Source: GCA-2401155 sp045047085
GTDB lineage: Bacteria > Pseudomonadota > Alphaproteobacteria > Rhizobiales > Rhizobiaceae
Reading direction: 5' to 3'
DNA: 64,000 bases
NCBI GenBank assembly: GCA_045047085.1
Contig: JASFYT010000020.1
Span: forward strand, 74,102-138,101
Part shown: positions 26,545 to 35,748 of the stretch, piece after piece
How positions within the stretch are numbered: the first letter of the stretch is position 1
Layout: each line of letters starts with the position of its first letter
The notes under the pieces: model-generated
Seen by the model: the letters and a program-made list of their open reading frames with translations, nothing else
Told to the model about the DNA's origin: nothing
The model's database searches: none
Program-made: the position numbers and the translations under genes

Positions 26545-27897
26545 TCAAGCTGTTTTTGAGTGGGTGCGTCCGCTTTGGCCGAGATAGGCATCAAAGGAAG
26601 CGGCCACATTACGGATGATGAACCGTGTATCTGCGTCTACATGTATCTCACCGTCCTCAATTGTAATGAGCCCATCTTTGGCAAGGGCGTCTAGTCGGGA
26701 ATTGTCTTGCAGGAATTTATCAATGGCGATGTTGTGGGCGCTGCAGATGGGTTTTAGGTCTATTTTATATTCGCACATCAACTGCTCGATGATAGTTGCC
26801 CGCATTCGGTCTTCCCCGGTTAGTTCATATCCTTTGGCCGTAGCCAGTTTTCCTGCGAGCGTGTCTTCCGCATATCGCCCCATCGCCACATTGTTTTGTA
26901 CATATCCTTGCGGAAACTGACCGATGGAAGAAGCGCCGAGGCCGATTAATGTTTGGCAGGTGTCTGTTGTATAACCTTGAAAATTACGATGAAGATCTCC
27001 GCTGTCGAGCGCCTTTACCAAATCATCTTGCGGACAGGCATAATGATCTAGCCCGATACGGCGATATCCCTCCTTGGTCAGGGTTTCAGCAATTGCTTCT
27101 GCTTGTTCAAGTCGGCCTTCACCATCAGCGAGCGTATTTTCATCAATCATCTTTTGGTGGGTTTTGAAGGAAGGTATATGAGCATATCCGAAAACAGAAA
27201 ATCTGTCCGGCATTAATTCCAGCGATTTTAATGTGGTGGTAATGCAGGATTTGACTGTTTGATGGGGCAGACCGTAAATTAGATCAAAATTGATACTTTT
27301 TACTCCGGAATTGCGCAGCATCGAAACTGTATTTGCAGTCTCCTCATAAGATTGTATGCGGTTGATTGCTTTTTGAACGGTTGGATCGAAACTTTGAACT
27401 CCAAGGCTTGCGCGGGTTACGTTTTGTTTCCCGAATGCATCTGCAATTTCTTTTGTGAAGGTTCGTGGATCAATTTCTACCGCGATGTCGGATTGTTCGC
27501 TGAATTCAAAATTCTGCCGTAGCGAATGCATAAGTTGTGAGAAGCCGTCGGCGCCGATAATTGTTGGTGTGCCGCCGCCAAAATGTAGATGGCGAACCTT
27601 TGCCTTATGGGAAATTGTTTTTCCTGTGGTGGCAATTTCTTGTTGCAATGCCTGTAGGTAGTCAATTATCGGCTCGTTGCGTTTGGAAATTTTCGTGTGA
27701 CAACCACAATACCAGCACATTGAGCGACAGAACGGGATATGCACATAAAGCGAAATTTCCTCGTTCGGGTCGAGTGTTGATAGCCAGTCAGCGTAGGTGT
27801 GTCTGCCAATTTTGTTGGAGAAATTCGGCGCGGTTGGGTAGCTGGTATAGCGGGGCAGGCGTTCATCGTAATATTTCTTCAAGTTCACTGTGGGCAT
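26545..27897 (-). CDS. hemN: Oxygen-independent coproporphyrinogen III oxidase
   Basis: This 450-residue radical SAM enzyme decarboxylates coproporphyrinogen III to protoporphyrinogen IX in haem synthesis when oxygen is low. The 4Fe-4S/SAM motif CxxxCxxC is present as CRSMCWYC, followed by the extra Cys of HemN (CGC). LPRYTSYPTAPNFS near residue 14 is the HemN hallmark that separates it from HemW. The ATG at 27897 gives the usual N-terminal length. An in-frame ATG at 27933 would run toward the neighbouring gene's control region. It is divergent from a Crp/Fnr gene, with an FNR-type box 66 bases upstream of its start. Confidence 0.93.
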   Translation of the reverse strand: MPTVNLKKYYDERLPRYTSYPTAPNFSNKIGRHTYADWLSTLDPNEEISLYVHIPFCRSMCWYCGCHTKISKRNEPIIDYLQALQQEIATTGKTISHKAKVRHLHFGGGTPTIIGADGFSQLMHSLRQNFEFSEQSDIAVEIDPRTFTKEIADAFGKQNVTRASLGVQSFDPTVQKAINRIQSYEETANTVSMLRNSGVKSINFDLIYGLPHQTVKSCITTTLKSLELMPDRFSVFGYAHIPSFKTHQKMIDENTLADGEGRLEQAEAIAETLTKEGYRRIGLDHYACPQDDLVKALDSGDLHRNFQGYTTDTCQTLIGLGASSIGQFPQGYVQNNVAMGRYAEDTLAGKLATAKGYELTGEDRMRATIIEQLMCEYKIDLKPICSAHNIAIDKFLQDNSRLDALAKDGLITIEDGEIHVDADTRFIIRNVAASFDAYLGQSGRTHSKTA

Positions 27898-27962
27898 TTT
27901 TTGATCCGGTTTTGATTGTATGAATCCTTGCATATGAATGGCATTTCCAAATCTGTACCGCG

Positions 27963-27976
27963 ATGATCCAAATCAA
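27963..27976. promoter_or_regulatory. FNR/DNR-type binding box
   Basis: ATGATCCAAATCAA matches the consensus TTGAT-N4-ATCAA with a single mismatch in the first position. It lies between divergent hemN and crp/fnr, 66 bases from the chosen hemN start and 60 bases from the chosen regulator start, so one site could serve both promoters. Confidence 0.75.
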
Positions 27977-28036
27977 ACATGTGCACTCCTGAAAATGGTA
28001 GGTTTTGCGCAACTGGGGAGAAAAGGGGTAAGTTTT

Positions 28037-28786
28037 GTGGATGCGTTACTTACAAAGGATGAACTTAGATTGATCCGAAGAGGGTCATTCTTCGGTGGGT
28101 TGGATGACGATATGATGGCGTCTCTGTTGGGCGACGCATACCTTCTACGGGCCAATGCCGGAGAGATACTTTTCATGCAAGGCGATGTGGCTTCGGAATG
28201 TTTTATTGTCGTTGAGGGTTGGGTAAAACTTTACCGTTTAACGATGGACGGGAATGAGGCCGTTGTTTCCGTTTTTGCACGTGGACAGAGTTTTGCGGAA
28301 GCGGCGGTGTTTTCTATGGATAGCTATCCGGTTGCTGCGGAGGCGGTTACAGCCTGCAAGTTATTGCGTATTTCCCGCGACGTGTTGCACCAAGAAATAC
28401 GCGAAAACCCGGAATTTGCATTGTCGATTTTATCATCGACTTCTCTGCATTTGAAACAGTTGGTGCAACAGGTTGAACAACTCAAGATGCATACGGGGGC
28501 CCAGCGCGTTGCGCGTTTTTTAGCTTCCCTTTGTCCGATGGATTTTGGAGCATGCAACATCGGCCTGCCTTATGACAAAACGCTCATTGCGGGTCGTTTG
28601 GGTATGAAGCCTGAAAGCTTGTCGAGGGCTTTCGTTAAGTTGCGAAAATTGGGGGTGCGGGTTGAGCGCAATGCCGCTGCGATCAAGGATATTGAGGTGC
28701 TGCGCCAATATGCTGAAGGTGATGATGGTAGGGCTGAATATCATCGCCCGGGGACCGCTTCCAACCGATCCTCGGCGTTGAATTAG
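28037..28786 (+). CDS. Crp/Fnr-family regulator (DNR-like, no Fe-S cysteines)
   Basis: This regulator of about 249 residues has a cyclic-nucleotide-binding-like domain (about 1-120, with the GEILFMQGD loop and an SFAEAAVF helix), a long dimerisation helix, and a C-terminal HTH in which RLGMKPESLSRAFVKL is the recognition region. It lacks the N-terminal Cys cluster of FNR, so it resembles DNR/NnrR-type sensors of nitric oxide or other low-oxygen signals. The GTG at 28037 is chosen because AAGGGG stands eight bases before it. Starts at 27995 or 27938 would swallow or crowd the FNR-type box. Its neighbour hemN is a classical target. Confidence 0.88.
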   Translation: MDALLTKDELRLIRRGSFFGGLDDDMMASLLGDAYLLRANAGEILFMQGDVASECFIVVEGWVKLYRLTMDGNEAVVSVFARGQSFAEAAVFSMDSYPVAAEAVTACKLLRISRDVLHQEIRENPEFALSILSSTSLHLKQLVQQVEQLKMHTGAQRVARFLASLCPMDFGACNIGLPYDKTLIAGRLGMKPESLSRAFVKLRKLGVRVERNAAAIKDIEVLRQYAEGDDGRAEYHRPGTASNRSSALN

Positions 28787-28820
28787 CTCAACAGACTATA
28801 AAGGCCCTCGCCATCGAGCC

Positions 28821-29192
28821 TTATTGACCCAAAGACATGATTTTTTCGTTTTCTTTTAGGGCTGCGACATACTCACTGAACTTGTTGGAAGAATAGTTAG
28901 CAATGACAATGCCATGCAATGCTGGCTGCTGAATCTCGGCATGTTGTGATATCTGGCCGAGGGCAGTGCCCATGAATTGTGTAATGGTGATGAGGTACGC
29001 CAGTTCTATGTAAGGCTGGAAACGGTGATGCAGATAACTCTGGTAGCAGGTTTGATCTGAGCCATATTGTTTGAAATCAGATATTCTGATCATGCGATAC
29101 CCCGAAGAGGCGACCGCCAAAACACCGGAAATACTTGTTAGACCGTGATAATTTATCGCGGGAGGTCTGAGAATATTGTGTTCTCGGCTCAT
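28821..29192 (-). CDS. Hypothetical protein, doubtful
   Basis: The frame encodes about 123 residues from an ATG at 29192, or 141 from a GTG at 29246. A moderately hydrophobic stretch (YIELAYLITITQFMGTALG) occurs in the middle. No family is recognised and neither start has a good ribosome-binding site. The start region overlaps the likely promoter of the oxalate regulator. It may be a real small protein or a chance frame. Confidence 0.35.
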   Translation of the reverse strand: MSREHNILRPPAINYHGLTSISGVLAVASSGYRMIRISDFKQYGSDQTCYQSYLHHRFQPYIELAYLITITQFMGTALGQISQHAEIQQPALHGIVIANYSSNKFSEYVAALKENEKIMSLGQ

Positions 29193-29198
29193 TTTGTA

Positions 29199-29231
29199 TT
29201 GACAAGACCGCGGTTGGTGTGTGGTATACCA
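29199..29231 (+). promoter_or_regulatory. Likely promoter and GntR operator of the oxalate operon
   Basis: TTGACA (29199-29204) is followed after 17 bases by the perfect palindrome TGGTATACCA (29222-29231), whose first half forms a weak -10. The palindrome resembles operators of FCD-type GntR regulators. It lies about 90 bases upstream of the GntR gene, consistent with autoregulation. Confidence 0.5.
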
Positions 29232-29320
29232 ACTACAAAAAACCACGCTCCAAAGGCTGATTCTTGTAATGAATTCAGCAAATATGAGATGATTTGATCA
29301 ATAAACAAACGGTGTTTTAA

Positions 29321-30037
29321 GTGTCACTTGGCGATAGTCTTAGCCCTGTATCGAGTAATTTTACCTTGAAAGGTCACATCTATGATGTCCTGCGCGAGGC
29401 AATTTTGTCGATGGATATCTATGATGAAAACGCAGACCTTCGGCTTGATGAACGCGGAATTGCAGAAAAACTTGGTATCTCACGCACGCCTGTTCGTGAT
29501 GCATTTGCAAAACTTGAGCAGGAGGGTTTCGTTGAAATCCAGCCGCGCAAAGGCATATATATTGTTCGTAAATCCCTGAGCGAAGTGCTTGATATGATTG
29601 TGGTTTGGGCTGCCCTTGAGAGCATGGCAGCACGCCTCGCCACTGAACGGGCCAGCGATGATGACTTTAAATCCCTGCGAAAATTTGCCATGGACCATTC
29701 CCAACATGCAGCGCGTGCTGAGCTTGAAGAATATTCCGATGCTAATATAAAATTCCACCAACAGATTTTAGACCTGTCCCAGTGTTCGCTTTTGCGTTCG
29801 ACAGCCGACGGTCTTTTCCAACATATGCATGCTGTGCGCCGCCGGGCGATGGGTGAAAATGACCGGGCAACGCGCTCGGTGGTGGATCATATGGAAATTA
29901 TCGAAGCGCTCGAAAGTCGGGATGCTGATCTTGCCGGCAAGCTGGTTCGTGATCACACCATGCGGCTACACGACCACGTGCGCCGCCGGTGGTCAAAACT
30001 TGAATATGTAACACAAATGAAAACGATGGTTGGTTAG
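29321..30037 (+). CDS. GntR-family regulator (FCD subfamily) of the oxalate operon
   Basis: This 238-residue regulator has a winged helix at about residues 18-82 (RGIAEKLGISRTPVRDAF is the HTH) and an all-helical FCD ligand domain with the metal-binding Asp/His pattern (DANIKFHQQIL, then a downstream DHMEIIEAL and DHTMRLHDHV). FCD members usually sense small carboxylates. It starts with GTG and lies 35 bases before oxc on the same strand, making it the likely local sensor of oxalate or a product such as formate or oxalyl-CoA. Confidence 0.9.
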   Translation: MSLGDSLSPVSSNFTLKGHIYDVLREAILSMDIYDENADLRLDERGIAEKLGISRTPVRDAFAKLEQEGFVEIQPRKGIYIVRKSLSEVLDMIVVWAALESMAARLATERASDDDFKSLRKFAMDHSQHAARAELEEYSDANIKFHQQILDLSQCSLLRSTADGLFQHMHAVRRRAMGENDRATRSVVDHMEIIEALESRDADLAGKLVRDHTMRLHDHVRRRWSKLEYVTQMKTMVG

Positions 30038-30072
30038 CCCACCTTTGAAGATTTAGACGGAGAATTCCCTTA

Positions 30073-31791
30073 ATGTCGAGCGAAAACCCACAAGAAACAC
30101 AAAACCTGACGGATGGGTTTCATCTTATCATTGACGCGCTAAAGCTGAATGATGTCAAAACGATCTATGGTGTGCCCGGTATTCCGATTACTGATTTGGG
30201 CCGTATGGCGCAGGCTGAGGGAATGCGGGTTCTTTCTTTTCGTCATGAACAAAATGCAGGCTTTGCTGCCGCGATTGCCGGTTATTTGACCAAGAAACCG
30301 GGTGTTTGCCTAACGGTTTCTGCGCCGGGTTTCCTGAATGGTTTGACCGCATTGGCCCATGCCACGACCAATTGTTTTCCGATGATCCTTATCTCTGGTT
30401 CTTCCGAGCGGGAAATTGTTGACCTTCAGCAGGGTGACTATGAAGAGATGGACCAACTGGCAATTGCCAAGCCTCTTTGCAAAGCTGCCTACCGCGTGCT
30501 GAACGCCGAAGATATCGGCATTGGTATTGCGCGTGCTATCCGTGCTGCGGTTTCTGGTCGTCCGGGCGGTGTTTATCTTGATTTGCCCGCAAAACTGATT
30601 GGTCAGGTAATGGATGCGGACGCTGGCGCGAAATCTCTGGTTAAGGTGATTGATCCGGCACCCCGTCAAATTCCGGCACCTGATGCCGTTGCTCGTGCGC
30701 TTGATGTGCTTAAGGGTGCAAAGCGACCTTTGATTATTCTTGGCAAGGGTGCAGCCTATGCACAGGCAGATGATGAAATTCGCACCTTTGTTGAAAAGAG
30801 TGGCATTCCTTATCTTCCAATGAGTATGGCCAAGGGACTGCTTCCTGATACGCATCTTCAATCGGCAGGACCGGCGCGTTCGCTGGCGTTGAAAGAATCT
30901 GATGTGGTGGTGATGATTGGTGCGCGTCTTAACTGGCTGCTATCTCACGGTAAGGGCAAAACTTGGGGTACTGAACCTAAGAAATTTATCCAGATTGATA
31001 TTGAGCCGAAGGAAATGGACTCCAACGTAGAGATTGCTGCCCCATTGGTAGGCGATATCGGATCCGTTGTTTCCGCATTGATTGAGGGCATGGGTGACGA
31101 TTGGTCAGTGCCGTCTACTGAATGGACGGGTGCGATCAGGGATAAGGTTGAAACCAATATCGCCAGAATGGCTCCGCGCCTGATGAATAACAATTCGCCG
31201 ATGGATTACCACGGTGCCTTGGGCGCATTGCGTACAATCATCAAGGATCGTCCTGATGCAATCCTTGTGAATGAAGGTGCAAACACTCTCGATTTTGCTC
31301 GTAGCATTATCGATATGTACAAACCTCGCAAACGTCTCGACGTCGGCACATGGGGTGTGATGGGCATCGGTATGGGGCAAGCAATTGCAGCGGCCGTTGA
31401 AACGGGGCATCCGGTTCTGGCAATTGAGGGCGATAGCGCCTTTGGTTTCTCCGGCATGGAGGTGGAAACCATCTGCCGTTACAATCTGCCGATCTGTATT
31501 GTGGTGTTTAACAATAACGGCATTTATCGGGGTACTGATGTGAACCCGACCGGGGGGGCTGATGCCGCTCCAACCGTCTTTGTTAAAGGTAGTCGGTATG
31601 ACCAGATGATGGCATCGTTTGGCGGTGTCGGTGTGAACGTGACTTCGCCTGATGAACTGGCTCAAGCTGTGGCAGAAGCCATGGATTCTGGCAAACCTAC
31701 CCTTGTTAACGCGGTGATTGATCCTGAATCCGGTACTGAGAGTGGCCGCATCGGCAATCTTAATCCGCAGAGCGTGGTCTCGAAAAAATGA
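30073..31791 (+). CDS. oxc: Oxalyl-CoA decarboxylase
   Basis: This 572-residue ThDP enzyme converts oxalyl-CoA to formyl-CoA and CO2. It matches Oxalobacter Oxc closely through the PYR domain: GVPGIPITDL, FRHEQNAGFAAAIAGY with the catalytic Glu, VSAPGFLNGLTALAHATTN, and SSEREIVDLQQGDYEEMDQL, the region that separates Oxc from other ThDP enzymes. The ThDP motif GDSAFGFSGME...FNNNG is in the C-terminal domain. CGGAG precedes the ATG. It forms the core of the operon with frc 43 bases downstream. Confidence 0.96.
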   Translation: MSSENPQETQNLTDGFHLIIDALKLNDVKTIYGVPGIPITDLGRMAQAEGMRVLSFRHEQNAGFAAAIAGYLTKKPGVCLTVSAPGFLNGLTALAHATTNCFPMILISGSSEREIVDLQQGDYEEMDQLAIAKPLCKAAYRVLNAEDIGIGIARAIRAAVSGRPGGVYLDLPAKLIGQVMDADAGAKSLVKVIDPAPRQIPAPDAVARALDVLKGAKRPLIILGKGAAYAQADDEIRTFVEKSGIPYLPMSMAKGLLPDTHLQSAGPARSLALKESDVVVMIGARLNWLLSHGKGKTWGTEPKKFIQIDIEPKEMDSNVEIAAPLVGDIGSVVSALIEGMGDDWSVPSTEWTGAIRDKVETNIARMAPRLMNNNSPMDYHGALGALRTIIKDRPDAILVNEGANTLDFARSIIDMYKPRKRLDVGTWGVMGIGMGQAIAAAVETGHPVLAIEGDSAFGFSGMEVETICRYNLPICIVVFNNNGIYRGTDVNPTGGADAAPTVFVKGSRYDQMMASFGGVGVNVTSPDELAQAVAEAMDSGKPTLVNAVIDPESGTESGRIGNLNPQSVVSKK

Positions 31792-31834
31792 ATTTAATAT
31801 CTTTAAAACAAACACTTAAAAATCGGAGTACGCT

Positions 31835-33109
31835 ATGAAAGCGCTCGAAGGTATCAAAATCCTTGATTTCACCCATGTTCAATCTGGCCCGACCTGCACC
31901 CAGCTTTTGGGCTGGTTTGGTGCGGATGTAATCAAAGTCGAGCGTCCTGGTGTCGGTGATGCTACCCGTAAGCAATTGGTCGATGTGCCTAATGCTGACA
32001 GTCTCTATTTTACGATGCTCAATCATAATAAGCGTTCCATCGAGCTTAATTCAAAAAACGAGATCGGTAAGGAGGTGCTTACCCGCCTTATTGAGGAATG
32101 CGATGTGCTGGTGGAAAATTTTGCCCCAGGTGCTTTGGACCGGATGGGCTTTTCCTGGGAGCGTATTCAGGAAATTAATCCGCGTATCATCATGGCGTCG
32201 ATCAAAGGTTTTGGCCCAGGCAAATATCAGGACTGCAAAGTTTATGAAAACGTGGCGCAGTGTGCTGGTGGTTCTGCTTCAACTACTGGTTTTCTAGACG
32301 GACCGCCGCTCGTAACGGGTGCTCAGATTGGCGATTCTGGTACCGGTCTACATTTGTGTCTTGGTATCGTGACGGCACTTTTCCAACGTGAAAAAACCGG
32401 CCGTGGCCAAAAAGTTACAACGGCTATGCAGGATTCAGTTCTTAATCTGGCTCGAGTGAAACTGCGCGATCAGCAACGTTTGGCTGCAGGACCACTGACA
32501 GAATATTCCCAGCATGGTGAAGGCATCCCGTTTGGTGAAGCCACGCCGCGTGCAGGCAATGATTCTGGTGGTGGGCAACCGGGTAGAATTCTTAAATGTA
32601 AAGGCTGGGAAACCGATCCGAATGCCTACACATATTTCATCTGTCAGGCTGCGATCTGGGGAAAGATTTGCGAGTTAATTGGTGAACCCGAGTGGTCTAC
32701 CAAAGAAGGTTATGCCAAGCCGGGTGAACGTTTGGATAAGCTCAATGATATTTTTGAGCGCATTGAACAATGGACAATGACCAAGACTAAATTTGAAGTG
32801 ATGGACATATGTAATCCGCACAATATTCCGGTCGGACCAATTTTATCCATGAAGGAAATTTCAGAAGACGAAGGTCTTTTTGCTACTGGCACAATGGTTA
32901 GGGTCGATCATCCGGAGCGCGGTGAATATCTCAGTGTTGGTTGCCCGATCAAGATGTCGGATAGCCCTGTTGAAGTGACGCGGTCACCGCTGCTTGGGGA
33001 ACACACTACAGAAATCCTGAGCGATGTTTTGGGTTATTCAGGCGAAGACCTTGACCGTGTAATTGGGTCAGGTGCCGTTGGTGAAATAAAATCGGAAGCG
33101 GCTGAGTAA
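31835..33109 (+). CDS. frc: Formyl-CoA:oxalate CoA-transferase
   Basis: This 424-residue class III CoA-transferase moves CoA from formyl-CoA to oxalate, giving oxalyl-CoA for Oxc and releasing formate. It parallels Oxalobacter Frc throughout: LDFTHVQSGPTCTQLLGWFG at the N-terminus, the catalytic Asp at 167 (IGDSGTGLH), the QDSVLNLARVKLRDQQRL helix, and the mobile glycine loop SGGGQPG. This level of agreement makes oxalate, rather than another acid, the likely substrate. AATCGGAG precedes the start. Confidence 0.95.
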   Translation: MKALEGIKILDFTHVQSGPTCTQLLGWFGADVIKVERPGVGDATRKQLVDVPNADSLYFTMLNHNKRSIELNSKNEIGKEVLTRLIEECDVLVENFAPGALDRMGFSWERIQEINPRIIMASIKGFGPGKYQDCKVYENVAQCAGGSASTTGFLDGPPLVTGAQIGDSGTGLHLCLGIVTALFQREKTGRGQKVTTAMQDSVLNLARVKLRDQQRLAAGPLTEYSQHGEGIPFGEATPRAGNDSGGGQPGRILKCKGWETDPNAYTYFICQAAIWGKICELIGEPEWSTKEGYAKPGERLDKLNDIFERIEQWTMTKTKFEVMDICNPHNIPVGPILSMKEISEDEGLFATGTMVRVDHPERGEYLSVGCPIKMSDSPVEVTRSPLLGEHTTEILSDVLGYSGEDLDRVIGSGAVGEIKSEAAE

Positions 33110-33129
33110 GGCTGATTGGGAGGAATATT

Positions 33130-34071
33130 ATGCGTATAGTACTTCACGGCCAGCAAGCCTTTGGCAAGGCGGTATTGGAAAAATTGCTTGAACGCGGCGA
33201 GGATGTTGTTGCTGTTTGTACAGCACCTACCAAAGAGGGGCGGCGCGAAGACGAACTTGCAGTATTCGCTCAGGAAAAAAATATTCCACTACATCAGCCC
33301 GCTTCATGGAAGACACCGGAAGCTCTTGAACTGATGCAGTCTTTTGATGCTGATGTTTGCATGATGGCTTATGTGTTGTTGTTTGTGCCGGAAGCTGTGC
33401 TTAACGCGCCTAAACGCGGGACATTCCAGTATCATCCATCGCTTTGTCCATTGCACCGTGGTCCAAGTTCTATCAATTGGCCAATTGCTATGGGTAGCAC
33501 ACAAACGGGGCTAAGTATTTTCTGGCCCAATGACGGATTGGATGAAGGCCCGATCTTGTTGCAGAAAACCTGCGCTATCGGACCCGATGACACGCTGGGC
33601 GATGTTTATTTTAAGAGTCTTTTCCCGATGGGCGTTGATGCGATGCTTGAGAGCCTGGATTTGGTCAAAGCCGGGGTCATCATAAAGCATGACCAGCGTT
33701 TGGACGATGGTTCTTACGAAGGTTGGTTCAAGAAAGCTCAAGCCGAGATTGATTGGTCGAAGCCTGTGGCTGATATCTACAACGTCATTCGCGCGGCTAA
33801 TCCGGCACCCGGTGCCTGGACCACTCTAAATGGCGAACAGGTTCAGGTGTATGACAGCGCAAAATTGGACGGTGAAGGCGCTGCTCACGGTGAAATTGTC
33901 GCCATCTCGGATGATGGCGTTACGGTTCAGGCCAATGGTGGCTGTATCCTTATAAAACGGGTGCGTCCGGCAGATAGTGGAAAAATACCAGCATCGGAAT
34001 GGGCGCAAGCCGCATCATTGTCCGATGGAAACATGCTTGGTTCAGAGGGAAAAAATACTGATGGCATATAA
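33130..34071 (+). CDS. Formyltransferase-fold protein like the 10-formyl-THF hydrolase domain
   Basis: This 313-residue protein has the formyltransferase fold (about 1-200) and a C-terminal Fmt-like domain (about 205-300). It resembles the N-terminal hydrolase domain of ALDH1L1 (10-formyl-THF dehydrogenase) more than Fmt: QYHPSLCPLHRGPSSINW and FWPNDGLDEGPILLQK carry the catalytic His and Asp, while the Asn two before the His in Fmt/PurN is Gln here. It lies between frc and formate-THF ligase, overlapping the latter by 11 bases, so it surely handles a formyl group. It may hydrolyse 10-formyl-THF, or pass formyl from formyl-CoA to THF; the second is speculation. Confidence 0.8.
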   Translation: MRIVLHGQQAFGKAVLEKLLERGEDVVAVCTAPTKEGRREDELAVFAQEKNIPLHQPASWKTPEALELMQSFDADVCMMAYVLLFVPEAVLNAPKRGTFQYHPSLCPLHRGPSSINWPIAMGSTQTGLSIFWPNDGLDEGPILLQKTCAIGPDDTLGDVYFKSLFPMGVDAMLESLDLVKAGVIIKHDQRLDDGSYEGWFKKAQAEIDWSKPVADIYNVIRAANPAPGAWTTLNGEQVQVYDSAKLDGEGAAHGEIVAISDDGVTVQANGGCILIKRVRPADSGKIPASEWAQAASLSDGNMLGSEGKNTDGI

Positions 34072-35737
34072 GACCGATATTGAAATTGCACGCGAAGCAA
34101 ACAAGAAACCAATTCAGGAGATTGCTGCAAAGCTTGGCATTTCGAATGAAAGCCTCATTCCTTATGGTCACGATAAGGCAAAAATATCCGACGAATTCAT
34201 TGCGGCACAATCGGGTAAGAAAAATGGCAAGCTTATTCTCGTAACCGCGATCAACCCAACGCCTGCCGGTGAAGGAAAAACCACAACTACTGTTGGTTTG
34301 GGTGATGGGCTTAACGCGATTGGCAAGAAGACCGCAATTTGCATCCGTGAAGCGTCCCTTGGCCCGTGTTTTGGCATGAAGGGCGGGGCTGCCGGTGGCG
34401 GTTACGCGCAGGTTGTTCCAATGGAAGATATGAACCTTCATTTCACTGGGGATTTTCACGCAATTACATCAGCGCACAATCTATTATCTGCGATGATCGA
34501 CAATCATATTTATTGGGGCAATAGCCTTGAGATCGATAACCGCCGTGTTGTATGGCGCCGTGTGATGGATATGAACGATCGCGCTTTGCGCCAGATCACG
34601 ACCTCCCTTGGTGGGGTGGCGAATGGCTTTCCATCCTCATCCGGCTTTGACATTACGGTTGCCTCTGAAGTTATGGCAATTCTTTGCTTAGCTCTAAATC
34701 TTGATGATTTGCAGGAGCGTCTCGGGCGCATCATTGTTGCTTATCGCAGGGATCGTTCTCCGATTTATGCCCGGGACATCAAGGCCGATACAGCTATGGC
34801 GGTGTTGCTCAAAGATGCAATGCAACCAAATCTGGTACAAACTCTGGAAAACAATCCAGCGTTTGTGCATGGCGGTCCGTTCGCCAATATCGCCCATGGT
34901 TGTAACTCTGTGGTTGCAACAACTACTGCTTTGAAACTTGCAGATTTTGTTGTGACCGAAGCAGGATTTGGTGCTGATCTGGGGGCTGAGAAATTCCTAA
35001 ATATTAAATGCCGTCAGGCAGGCCTTGCACCTGATGCCATTGTCATTGTTGCAACAATTCGGGCAATGAAAATGAATGGTGGCGTTGCCAGATCCGATCT
35101 TGGTGCAGAAAACGTACAGGCAGTTAAAGATGGTTGCCCGAACCTTGGGCGTCATGTTGAAAATATCAAAGGCTTTGGTGTCCCAGCCGTGGTTGCGATC
35201 AACCATTTTGTAACGGATACCGATGCTGAAATTCAGGCTTGTAAGGACTATGTTGCTAACCTCGGGGCGGAGGCGATCCTATGTAAACATTGGGAAAATG
35301 GTTCAAAAGGTATTAAAGAACTTGCCACTCGCGTTGCAGAAATTGCGGAAAGTGGTGCGTCTAAATTCCAGGTGCTTTATCCAGACGAAATGGGCTTGTT
35401 TGAGAAGATGGAAACGGTTGCCAAACGCATCTATCGCGCTGAAGGCGTGGTCATGGACAAGAAAGTTCGCGACCAGTTGAAACAATGGGAAGATGCCGGA
35501 TATGGCAAATTACCGGTGTGCATGGCCAAAACGCAATATTCATTCTCCAGCGATCCGGCCCTTAGGGGGGCACCGACTGGTTTTTCAATTCCCATTCGCG
35601 AGGTTCGTTTGAGTGCCGGGGCTGGATTTATTGTCGCTATCTGCGGAGAGATTATGACAATGCCGGGTCTGCCGCGGGTGCCATCATCTGAATCAATAAT
35701 GCTGAATGATCAGGGTCAAATCGACGGTCTTTTTTAG
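34061..35737 (+). CDS. fhs: Formate-tetrahydrofolate ligase
   Basis: This 558-residue enzyme interconverts formate, ATP and THF with 10-formyl-THF. The P-loop is TPAGEGKTTTTVGL near residue 70, and the length is the family norm. The ATG at 34061 overlaps the previous gene by 11 bases, with AGAGGG upstream, so the two are translationally coupled. In this operon it can feed oxalate-derived formate into one-carbon metabolism. Run in reverse, it would make ATP from 10-formyl-THF. Gene also called ftfL. Confidence 0.95.
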   Translation: MAYKTDIEIAREANKKPIQEIAAKLGISNESLIPYGHDKAKISDEFIAAQSGKKNGKLILVTAINPTPAGEGKTTTTVGLGDGLNAIGKKTAICIREASLGPCFGMKGGAAGGGYAQVVPMEDMNLHFTGDFHAITSAHNLLSAMIDNHIYWGNSLEIDNRRVVWRRVMDMNDRALRQITTSLGGVANGFPSSSGFDITVASEVMAILCLALNLDDLQERLGRIIVAYRRDRSPIYARDIKADTAMAVLLKDAMQPNLVQTLENNPAFVHGGPFANIAHGCNSVVATTTALKLADFVVTEAGFGADLGAEKFLNIKCRQAGLAPDAIVIVATIRAMKMNGGVARSDLGAENVQAVKDGCPNLGRHVENIKGFGVPAVVAINHFVTDTDAEIQACKDYVANLGAEAILCKHWENGSKGIKELATRVAEIAESGASKFQVLYPDEMGLFEKMETVAKRIYRAEGVVMDKKVRDQLKQWEDAGYGKLPVCMAKTQYSFSSDPALRGAPTGFSIPIREVRLSAGAGFIVAICGEIMTMPGLPRVPSSESIMLNDQGQIDGLF

Positions 35738-35748
35738 GAGAGTGTGAC

